Shown here one piece after another: positions 56,007-64,000 of a stretch of 64,000 nucleotides of DNA. Source of the stretch: Galeopsis tetrahit. Its lineage: Eukaryota > Streptophyta > Magnoliopsida > Lamiales > Lamiaceae. A program made the translations under genes and the position numbers. The notes under the pieces were generated by a model. The model had not been told where the DNA came from. It made no database searches and worked only from the letters and a program-made list of their open reading frames with translations. Numbering within the stretch: the first letter of the stretch is position 1; each line of letters opens with the position of its first letter. The stretch spans positions 30,061,881 to 30,125,880 of the forward strand of contig OY776131.1 in NCBI GenBank assembly GCA_963675135.1, written 5' to 3'.

Positions 56007-56505
56007 TAGTCAGTAATACAAAAAGTAATAACCAGTAATACCATAAACAGTAATCAGTAATACCATTAACAATAATTAGTAATACCACGAACATTAATCA
56101 GTAATACCATCAATATTAATCAGTAAAATTTTATACAATAACAAATAATTTCACACATCTAATTATATTCAATAATACAAAAAATAATTATCAGTAATAC
56201 CATGAACAGTAAGTAGTAATGCCATGAACATTGAATAGTAATATCTCATACAATAACAAATAATTCTAGAAATCTAATTATATTCAATAATACCAAAAAC
56301 AATTATCAGTAATACCATAAACAATAATATGTAATACCAAAAAAATAATAATAATAATCAGTAATAAATAATTTCACATAATCAGTAATACCACAATTAA
56401 TAATCAATAATCATTAATATTAATTCAATAGTGTATTAATAGTAATACCGCAATCAATAACTAGTAATACCAGTATCAATAATGCCAATAACAATAATAC
56501 CATAA
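56007..56505 (+). repeat. Degenerate short tandem repeat (CAGTAATACCA)
   Basis: Dozens of variants of CAGTAATACCATAAACAGTAAT fill the stretch. Low complexity, no gene. Confidence 0.85.
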
Positions 56506-56514
56506 AAAAAGTGG

Positions 56515-57175
56515 AGAGAGTGCAGATCGGGGTGTACTAAAGAAAATAGAGGGTGCACATTACCAAGCCCAATTGAAGGAAACCCTAGCCCAATGGGAGG
56601 GTACCCTAGGTCAGTATTCATCGCTTGGGATTTCATCAGCAAGGTCACCGGCTCCGAGTGTCGTCCGATCAGAGATCCATCAGCAACATACTCACAGTCC
56701 TCCGTCGGGCCGTCGTCAGCCGGAGGAAGAGGCTGCGCAGGAGTAGGGTGAAGAAGACGGATGAAGCAATGTAGCTTCGATTTGGACAGAGATGAACGAC
56801 GAGAGAGAGGCAACGTCGATCCGAGTGTTGCAGGAGAGCGTCGTTGATGTAGGAGAAGCTCCTGGATCGCGAACGCAAGGGAGATTGATCGAAGCAGTCG
56901 CGTCGGTGGTCGAAATGAGGAGAGGATTTCGGCCGCCATGGATCGTGGCCGAGATGGAAGATTATGTCGATTGTTATGGAAGTGAAGAATTGCGATTGCG
57001 ATTCGAGGAGGGGTCTCGGGCTTCAGCGGCCGAGACCGAATCGCCGCAGTCGCCGTCGAGGGGGTGGTCGGGCATGGTGGTGGCTGGGTCACCCGCCGAC
57101 ATGCATGGATTTCCGGCAAGTCCTTTACTCATCAAATTAAAATTAAAATCTAGGTGCACCGGCGATCGACTTTAA
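56515..57175. other. GC-rich segment inside the MULE, probable captured host sequence
   Basis: The stretch is clearly richer in G+C than anything around it. Both strands have long open frames (minus 57119-56454, 221 codons; plus 56792-57175, 127 codons), as is common in GC-rich DNA. Neither shows a recognised domain. The plus frame starts MNDEREATSIRVLQESVVDV, the minus frame has Pro/Ser/Arg-rich composition. Capture of host exons or of a 5' gene region would fit, as in Pack-MULEs. I cannot tell which strand, if any, is coding. Confidence 0.5.
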
Positions 57176-57539
57176 TAAAATTATACCTATAATATTATTT
57201 TGTATTAAAATTAAAAAAATACACATGCAAAAAATGGAAAAGAAAGACAGGAAAATTTAAAAAGGAAAAGAAAAAAACACAAGGAAATAAAAAATTTGAA
57301 AAAAAAATTGAAAATGGGAAGAAAAAGAGGAGGGGGAAGAAAAATTAAAAAGAAAAAAATTGAGATTTGTGGCTAATTTCGATAGTTTTTTATTAATTAT
57401 ATTTTTACGCTTTTTTTTTTAAAATATGGGTGATTTGGTGGTGAATTGATTTTTTAGAGTTTATTTTATTATATTTTGTGTAAAATAATAAAAGGATAAT
57501 ATAGTCTTTTAAATGTGATTATTTTTTAAAAAATATTTT

Positions 57540-57845
57540 GGGGTGCACTCATAAAATGTGCGAGTGCAGATAACCGTGGTAAAACAATAATTTGGGGGTG
57601 AACTCATAAAATGAGCGAGTGCAGATAATTGTGGTAAAAAATAATTTGGGGTGAACTCATAGAATGAGCGGGTGTAGATAACTGTTGTAAAATAGAAATG
57701 ATTTGGGGGTGAACTCATTAAATGAGCGGGTGCAGATAATTGTTGTAAAAATATGATTAGGGGGTGAATTCATTAAATTAGCGGGTGCAGATAATTGTAG
57801 TAAAAATATGATTAAGGGGTGCACTCATTAAATTAGTGGGTGCAG
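57540..57845 (-). repeat. Right subterminal minisatellite of the MULE
   Basis: Five to six units with GGGGTGAACTCATAAAATGAGC and GGGTGCAGATAATTGTGGTA, the inverse of the left array. Confidence 0.9.
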
Positions 57846-58047
57846 GTAAAATATAAATAAAATTTAAAAAGAAGGGTAATATAGTAAATAACAAAATATA
57901 ATTTTAATAATGCTAAAAATAACTGAAACCTGTATGACAGGTAGCAGGTCGTTTTTACGGTTACGACGCCACATGGCGCGATTCGACAAAGTGACTGCGT
58001 AGTCACTTTGTAAAATGTGACTACCGTAAGAATTGCCCAAGTATCTT

Positions 58048-58735
58048 TATAGCTATTTCTATGTTCGATTTTTGCCTACACTTTTGTTTGAAAGGAAAAA
58101 AGTAGTACGACTGTTGATGAAGGGAAGAGGGTTTCACAGCGAAGACATCGTCTACGGTGCATCGCCAGAGAATATTTGTTTGTTTTTGAAGACGGACGAC
58201 AGAGTACTCGAACTGTTGGTGCAAATTATTTCGTCGTTGATGAAAATATTTTCTTTGTTGATGCAAATTTTGTTTCTACGTTGTATGGATTTCTCTTCGT
58301 ATTTTTTGCGAATTTAGTTTCGTATTTTTTGTTATTTTTATTTTTGAGATTTTATTTTGATATTTTTGTAGATTTGTGAAAGAGGGAAAATTAAAATTAT
58401 TTTCTAAAAGAAAAAATAAAAATTGGAGGAAGATTGAAGAAATAAAAATCAATTGAAATGTTAAAGTTTAAAATTCATTTTCATATTTTTTTGAGTTTTT
58501 TTTATATATTTTTGTTGATTTGTAAAAGAAGGAAAATTAAAATTATTGTGAATTTGTTGATTTTGTGAATTTTATATTAATTTATGTATTTCTTGTTAAT
58601 TAAAATTATTGTTAGATAAAAATGAAAATTGGAGGAAGGTTGAAAAATTAAAATTATTGTAAAAAAGAAATGTGAAAATTGGAGAAAGATTGAAGAAATA
58701 AAAATCAGTAGAAAGGTCCCAACATAATTCAACAA
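58048..58735. other. Spacer right of the MULE
   Basis: Two overlapping plus-strand frames (58033-58317 and 58176-58379) show no recognised domain and the first crosses the MULE boundary. A small moderately GC-rich patch at 58110-58190 could be an old exon, but nothing supports it. The rest is AT-rich. Confidence 0.35.
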
Positions 58736-59040
58736 TCTTATATAATAAAAGGAGGGAAGGACTCTCTAGCCTTCCGCCATGTGGCTCTCCTCCTTGTGAC
58801 ACGTGGCAATGACTGAATTGTGTTTATGTTATAATTTCGACGTGTGTCATTTTGTTTATGCCACGCGTCTCTCCATGTGTTGCCTCATGTATAAACCGTA
58901 GATGGGGGTTACAAAACATCAATTCACCTCATGTATAAACAGTGGGTGGGGGTTACAAAACATCAATTCACACCTCATGTATAAACCGTTAGGTGGGGGT
59001 TACAAATTCTTTTCAGTCTAATCAAACCAGAGCTCAGCAA
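58736..59040 (+). mobile_element. Helitron-like 5' end, cut by the second Sirevirus
   Basis: TCTTATATAATAAAAGGAGG after an A resembles the 5' start of plant Helitrons. GTGGCTCTCC and CACGTGGCA motifs follow. Three units of about 46 bp (CCTCATGTATAAACCGT ... GGGGGTTACAAA) lie at about 58882-59008. The sequence breaks off where the Sirevirus LTR starts; no 3' end is visible in the window. Confidence 0.4.
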
Positions 59041-59043
59041 GGT

Positions 59044-60592
59044 TGTCTTGGACAACTCTGCTGAAGATGATTAACTCTCTTAAGATAATCAAACTACTAA
59101 GTACTATTGAGTACTTAGTTGAATAACTATCTAGGGGAGTTATATGTGCGGAATAGTGGTTGGCCCTTTTAGTTTAGACTCCTTTAGTTTCTGAAATCAC
59201 TTAGTCAATTCAATACAGTCCAGTTTTCAGGGATCTTGTCCAAATAGGTTTTGCACAGTCTTTGAGTATGTATTCTTTGAAAGATCAGTTTTGTGTGCAG
59301 TGTTGAATGTATGAAAATACTTTGAAAGTAAATCAACACAAGAGTTTATAGTGGTTCAGAGACTTAAGCTCCTACATCCACTTTCCCTGATTTAACAGGA
59401 TAATTCCTTCACTCTTTAGAATTAACTTGTTTATAGTGCCAAGGTGCACTTGATCAAGAACACCACTCCTTGGTGAATTGATCCCTAGGATGTCTAGAGT
59501 CCTAGTACCCTCTTCTCAACTCAGAACTGAACTGTTCTTCTCTCAACAGTCAGCTCCTACCACTTCTACTACTACAACCTTCTCACTTTCACTCTTGAAA
59601 GATGTAAGGGTTGAAGTAAGGTTCCAACTAATGAGATATCCTTTACAATGAAGATCAGTGTATAAGGATAGGATATCTCTCTAAGCTTGTGTATGGATAT
59701 ACAATGTAGTTCAGCTTAGATGAAGTGTTTGAAGACTAAGATAGTCTTTGAAAGCTTATGAAAGCACTCTAGCTTGTAAGAACTTGATATTGGAGGTGCT
59801 TTGTTGAGGTTGTAGTTGGATGCTTTCAAATGGTCTTCACACTTCTGTATTTATAGACAAATGAAGGATTTGCCCGTTGGAGAGGCAGCCTCAAATGTCC
59901 ATAAATGTCTTCTTTCAGTTCTTCAACTTTGAAGACAGATTCTTGATAGTGACATGTCCTTATTTGGGAAATAAACGGCTGTTAAGACTTTGTCTTCATT
60001 CTGCAGCACTCTACCCAATGTCTGACTTTCAGTTTCTCTTGTTAGGACATGGACATGGCTTCTGAAGGTTGTTCCAATGATAGGACAACATTCCTCATCA
60101 TTTGGTCAACTCTCCTTATCACTATCAGCAGTCTTGCTTATCAGCAAGGTTGGCTTGCTCTTCTTCAGATGACTTGGCTCTTATCCTTTGCTTCTCTTAA
60201 AAGTGATCTTGGCATGATTCATTGATGATTTCTAGGATGTAGTTGTCTCTTCAGCATGGTTGACCTCAAGCTTTTAGTACACTTCTTTTGAGTTGATTGT
60301 GCTGAGACAACTTGTCTGGACAACTCTTCTGATCAGCATATTTGTACTTCAGCAGACTTGATCATGATTCCAGACTTTGAGCCTTGAGGGGACTTGTTCT
60401 TGATAGACTTCAAGGCATATGTTCCCCCTCAACTTGTGCATCTAATTAACTAAGAGCTGCCTAACATATTAGCTCCTCATCTAGCCTATATACTATATGT
60501 TCTAACATTTCTAGAACATACTCACCTTGACTTAGGCATGTCTCAGGGGGTTTTGGTATTAGATCAAAACATATCTCATTTTATTCCCAACA
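59044..60592 (-). repeat. 3' LTR of Sirevirus 2
   Basis: On the minus strand the LTR begins TGTTGGGAATAAAATGAG at 60592. It probably ends near 59044 (CCAAGACA), though that edge is inferred and could be up to 35 bases off. It shares layout with the LTR of Sirevirus 1 (for example TTTATAGTGGTTC and CTACATCCACT) but is clearly a different family. The partner LTR and target duplication lie beyond the window. Confidence 0.75.
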
Positions 60593-60607
60593 ATTTCCCC
60601 CTTTTTG
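60593..60607 (-). other. Polypurine tract of Sirevirus 2
   Basis: AAAAAGGGGGAAAT on the minus strand directly before the LTR, the same position and form as in Sirevirus 1. Confidence 0.8.
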
Positions 60608-61168
60608 ATGATGCCAAAACCTATACAGATTGTGCAAAAGTGGCTTAGTTACACCTATTACATTTATCTTCAGAAGACATGACTAAGGTCAATAATCCTG
60701 AAAAAGCAATGTATTAGTGTACTCACTGTTCATGTTGTAAATAGGTTTCAAGATAGGTATAGAGAGATTTTTGCAATGATATATCTTGATTCAAAGGTAG
60801 TTCAACTATCATTCATATAAAGATCATTACAGGCATGTTGATAGTTGAAGATAACTTATCAGAGCATGAATTCAAGAAATCATTACAATGGTTCAAAGCA
60901 TATACTATGTATAAGATCTAGAGTATCAGAGTTTAAAACAACTTAATCACTTCAAGCATGTCTAGATCTTTCAAGTAACATAGCATCTTTAAGTATCAGA
61001 GCATAAGCCAAAACACTTAGCAGTATTTGGATCTTTAAGAGTAATAGCATCAAGTATCAGAGCACAGAACTTCATCAGAAAATATCAGAGTAATCAGATC
61101 ATTATCAGCAATCTTGACCATATTTCAGCATAGTTGACCAATCAAAAAGGTCAGAAGACTTAGCCATT
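60608..61168 (-). other. Non-coding internal region of Sirevirus 2
   Basis: Between the extra ORF and the polypurine tract. It has repeated ATCAGAG/TATCAGAGCA motifs but no gene. Confidence 0.5.
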
Positions 61169-64000
61169 TCAGAGATCATCCTCAGGAGGTGGCACCATCC
61201 CATATTGTGCCCATACTCTCCTTTTCAAGGCCATGGCTTCTTGGTTTGTTCCCTTAGGTTCAAGAACCATCTTGTTCAGCTTGAGGATCTCAGTGAATTC
61301 TCTCAGGATTTTTGCTTGGTCAATCCATCCATCAAGCTTTGGAGGCATGTATATGATTGGCTTGGGGGCTGTGAGTTCAAATCTTGCAATGTCAGCAGCT
61401 GCAAGCAATTGTTGATAGAGTTCTCTGTGGTTCTCTATCATGAACTCAGCAAAAGTGGAGTTGGCATCTCTTCCATTCCATCTGTCAATGACATACTGAT
61501 CATAGACAAACTCCCTTTTGGCTTCCTCCCATGAGTCATTCAGCTGAATTGGCACCCATTTATCCAAGTGAGGATATTTGGTGTCCATTGAGATCAGTAG
61601 CTGTGGCTTCATCTTGTTATAAGTTGCTCTCTTCCTTCTTGGCTTCTGGAAGTCTGCTCTTCTCTTATCTCTTGCTCTTTGTGCTTCATCCATCAAGTCC
61701 ATCTTTTCTTGGGCCCTCATCATGGCCAGTTTCTGTTGGGTTTCAGGATCTTTGCCAAACCCTTCATGGAATAGCTTTGATGGATCATTAGCTAGGACAG
61801 TTGTCTTCTTCTTGGGTTCAGGTCCAAATCCTTCAGCAAATAGTTCTTCAACATCTTCAGTGGACTTGGTGCCTTCAGCATCTTTGGCAGATTCAGAAGA
61901 CTTGTCCTCTTCAGCAGCTTTGGCCTTCTTTGAGATAGGCTCATCATCATCAACTCTGAATTCAGGTGGAAGATCAAGGCTGTTAGGAAAATCAGTAAAT
62001 GTTTCAGCTTGTCTTTTCTTTCCTTTTGCCCTCTTGATCTTTCCTCTAGTTTGGACACCTTCAGCATCTTTGTCCAAACCAGATACTTCACCACCTGGTC
62101 TTCGCTGTAGCCTCACTCTTTCCTCTTGAGCTGAGGCCATTGAGTTCTTTAAAGCAAGTGCCAATTGCTCTTCTTCATTCCATTCTTTCAAGTTCAGCAC
62201 TGCTGGCTCCTTTCCCTTTCCTTCAGGGGCTTTGTCTTTCCCTTTCACTGGGCTCCCAATTACTAAGGCACCTTTTGCCCTTGCTCTTTCCCTTTCCCCC
62301 TTTTTGGCAGCATCAAAACATGCAGACTTCAGTTCACTCATAGTAGTTGCCAATAAGGACTGGGCTTGGGTGAGAGACTTCATCTCCTCCAACAGATATA
62401 CATTCTCATCATGTATATTTTGCATCCTATCACTGCTCAAGCTAAGGAAAGCTAGAACAGGCTTCATTTTCTGTTGGACAACCTCCTCCATGGTTGCCTT
62501 AAGAGATGCATCCAGTTGGGCTTTCAGAAGTTCAGTGAGGTTGGCCACTGCACCTTCAGCAATGTTGGCCAACACTTCTTGGGAAAATTTTTCTGAGGCT
62601 TCTTTCACCATAGCTAGCCTTTGTTCTTCAGCTCTTTGTCTTTGCAGGGCAGTCTTTCTTCCAAGAGCTTTCTTCACCACTGACCTCAATGTCTTCACAT
62701 TCCTATTGTGGTTGATTCTTAGCAAAGATTGCTCTTTCTTTACATCCTTTGAAACTGATCTCATGGTGTTTTTAGCTTTGATGACTTCAGTGGAGATGGT
62801 TTGTAGACCAGTCTCAACTCCACTGATCCTTGCCTCCAAGGTAGGTAACACCACATCTTCTGAGCCAGTTAGCCTCATTTCTACAGATGCCAAAGTTCTT
62901 CCATGCTCATCCAATGCTCCAGAAGTTTCTGCATGAGCTGTTTGGACTTGGTGAGCCAAGGAATCCAACTTCTCTGATTGCATCCCAAGCAAGGCTTGTG
63001 CTGATCCACTATCAACTTGGATGGGTGCATCTGTTAAGAGTTCATCTGCAAAAAATTGATCAAAGGTTATACCTGCAATATCAGACAAATCAAATGAGTC
63101 AGTAAACACACATTTATCTCCCTCAATTTCTTTTTCATAAGACTCTGATACATCGGCAGTCTTCTCCTCATTTTCAACTATTTCTTTTCTCCCTTCAATA
63201 ATGATTTCCTCACTTAAAGAAACAGGCCTCCTCTCATCAAGGGATTCCTGAAGTTCAGATTTGAGTTCAAGAATAGCCTGCCCTTCCTCACTTATATCAC
63301 CCTCATTTGGTGGTACACTCACTATCCTAGTGATGACTACCTCTCTATCATCCTCAACACCCTCTGGTTTTTCCACTAGATTCTCCTTTTCAACTCCATC
63401 ACCTAGTCCTGCAGCACCTTCACCTTCAACAAGGTTCAAAGATGGCAGTTGTGGGGAGATCACAGTGCTTATATCAACAGCCACTAAGTCATCCTGAATG
63501 ATTAAGGGCTGATCAGTGTCCAACTCATCTGACACTGAATAGGCCTTAACCAAACCAGCCTCTAGTACAGGAACCTCCACATCTTTAGGCTGTGCCTTGG
63601 GTTCAGAAGAACTTTCATTGGCAGATGTATCCTTGGTTGTGTTACCACCCTTGGTCAACACCTCTGAAGATACAGAGCCTTTTCTATGATAGGTTCTAGG
63701 AGGGTTGGAGAGTCTTTCTGAGACAGAAGGCTTAGGGAGATTGGCTTGAGGGGTTTCAGGGGGGTTGGGTTTTGAGGAGTTTGAGGGATCATCAGGGGAA
63801 TCATCATCATTAGAACTGCTTCCAGGGTGTTTGATGCCCTTTGCTTTCCTTTCCCTCTCCTCATTAATCTTATCAGCTACCAACTTTGCAAAAACCTCCT
63901 CATCAGTGAGAAATCTTGTCTTTGAGACTCCAGCAAAGTGTAGCAGTCTGTTCTCCTCTACTTGCCACCAATTTGCACCCTTATCTTGAATGACTTGTGA
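61169..64000 (-). CDS. Long extra ORF downstream of Sirevirus pol (partial)
   Basis: An unbroken minus-strand frame enters at the right edge and ends at 61169, so at least 943 residues are visible; the true start is outside. It lies where pol is followed by the polypurine tract, the position of the envelope-like gene of some Sireviruses. Visible parts: a short region NWWQVEENRLLHFAGV at the edge; a long acidic, Ser/Pro-rich, disordered stretch; a helical middle likely to form coiled coils (about 63000-62350); a Lys/Glu-rich stretch with KKAKAAEEDK; and a conserved-looking end (PHLDKWVPIQLNDSWEEAK, APKPIIYMPPKLDGWID, MVPPPEDDL). The end matches the remnant at 34957. I see no membrane helix or signal peptide, so an envelope role is not supported by sequence. 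Plus-strand frames opposite are shadows. Confidence 0.75.
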   Translation of the reverse strand, partial: SQVIQDKGANWWQVEENRLLHFAGVSKTRFLTDEEVFAKLVADKINEERERKAKGIKHPGSSSNDDDSPDDPSNSSKPNPPETPQANLPKPSVSERLSNPPRTYHRKGSVSSEVLTKGGNTTKDTSANESSSEPKAQPKDVEVPVLEAGLVKAYSVSDELDTDQPLIIQDDLVAVDISTVISPQLPSLNLVEGEGAAGLGDGVEKENLVEKPEGVEDDREVVITRIVSVPPNEGDISEEGQAILELKSELQESLDERRPVSLSEEIIIEGRKEIVENEEKTADVSESYEKEIEGDKCVFTDSFDLSDIAGITFDQFFADELLTDAPIQVDSGSAQALLGMQSEKLDSLAHQVQTAHAETSGALDEHGRTLASVEMRLTGSEDVVLPTLEARISGVETGLQTISTEVIKAKNTMRSVSKDVKKEQSLLRINHNRNVKTLRSVVKKALGRKTALQRQRAEEQRLAMVKEASEKFSQEVLANIAEGAVANLTELLKAQLDASLKATMEEVVQQKMKPVLAFLSLSSDRMQNIHDENVYLLEEMKSLTQAQSLLATTMSELKSACFDAAKKGERERARAKGALVIGSPVKGKDKAPEGKGKEPAVLNLKEWNEEEQLALALKNSMASAQEERVRLQRRPGGEVSGLDKDAEGVQTRGKIKRAKGKKRQAETFTDFPNSLDLPPEFRVDDDEPISKKAKAAEEDKSSESAKDAEGTKSTEDVEELFAEGFGPEPKKKTTVLANDPSKLFHEGFGKDPETQQKLAMMRAQEKMDLMDEAQRARDKRRADFQKPRRKRATYNKMKPQLLISMDTKYPHLDKWVPIQLNDSWEEAKREFVYDQYVIDRWNGRDANSTFAEFMIENHRELYQQLLAAADIARFELTAPKPIIYMPPKLDGWIDQAKILREFTEILKLNKMVLEPKGTNQEAMALKRRVWAQYGMVPPPEDDL

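Larger units (their letters stand above)
54873..58038. mobile_element. MULE (Mutator-like), non-autonomous, Pack-MULE-like
   Basis: The 3166-bp element starts GGGACCTTC and ends GAATTGCCC, flanked by a perfect 9-bp duplication AAGTATCTT (54864-54872 and 58039-58047), the Mutator signature. Its ends are loosely inverted (both hold GACTAC.G(T/C)AGTCA motifs). Subterminal minisatellites on both sides are mirror images (55130-55432 and 57540-57845). The interior has a nested MITE, a short-repeat tract and a GC-rich segment. No MURA transposase is present, so it depends on another element. Confidence 0.85.

Noticed and set aside
58033..58379. Overlapping plus frames as a host gene
   Set aside because: The first starts within the MULE end, both are Phe/Leu-rich, without a domain or splice support.
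61205..63497. Several plus-strand frames of 60-234 codons
   Set aside because: They lie opposite the long minus-strand Sirevirus ORF and have the composition of its reverse complement.

Overview
The window is plant nuclear DNA, very AT-rich and built mostly of transposable elements. The evidence is Ty3/gypsy (Athila-type) and Ty1/copia retrotransposons with plant-type primer-binding sites, an L1-type LINE with a C-terminal RNase H, Stowaway-type MITEs, Helitron-like ends, and a spliced BTB-BACK gene of the POB1/LRB family. A dicot fits best; I cannot name the family or species from sequence alone.

Layout. 1-1.5 kb: end of an Athila LTR and a decayed gag. 2.5-2.8 kb: a tRNA-derived SINE candidate (minus strand). 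3.0-4.5 kb: a 5'-truncated LINE (minus) with a 19-bp target duplication. 4.5-9.9 kb: AT-rich DNA with fold-back repeats, a 138-bp exact tandem duplication, a CACTA-like end and a Stowaway MITE. 9.96-21.84 kb: a nearly full-length LINE (plus; 16-bp target duplication) split in its 5' UTR by a young complete Ty1/copia element (10.215-15.904 kb). 22.0-26.2 kb: a 1.18-kb tandem duplication between mirrored hairpin ends, then a MITE with an internal four-fold repeat. 26.4-28.1 kb: BTB-BACK pseudogene. 28.5-33.3 kb: MITEs, a GC-rich island, a three-fold repeat and a PIF/Harbinger-like element. 33.35-43.66 kb: a Sirevirus-type copia element (minus) with near-identical LTRs, many in-frame stops and an odd composite 5' end. 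43.88-51.27 kb: a candidate Helitron (minus) carrying several small gene-like segments and a telomere-motif minisatellite. 51.75-53.95 kb: the apparently intact BTB-BACK gene, with a TRIM in an intron. 54.87-58.04 kb: a MULE with 9-bp target duplication and a GC-rich interior (Pack-MULE-like). 58.7-64 kb: a Helitron-like 5' end cut by a second Sirevirus (minus), whose LTR and a long extra ORF downstream of pol reach the window edge.

The only ordinary host gene I can support as intact is the BTB-BACK gene at 51.75 kb; its broken duplicate lies 25 kb upstream. All other coding capacity belongs to mobile elements or to small ORFs carried inside them. Most premature stops seen are of the kind that C-to-T change would produce from CAA, CAG or CGA, as expected in heavily methylated repeats. 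The most unusual items are the composite Sirevirus end, the long extra Sirevirus ORF (with a matching remnant in the first Sirevirus), the MULE with mirrored minisatellites, and the 7.4-kb Helitron candidate with a viroplasmin-like/transmembrane ORF.
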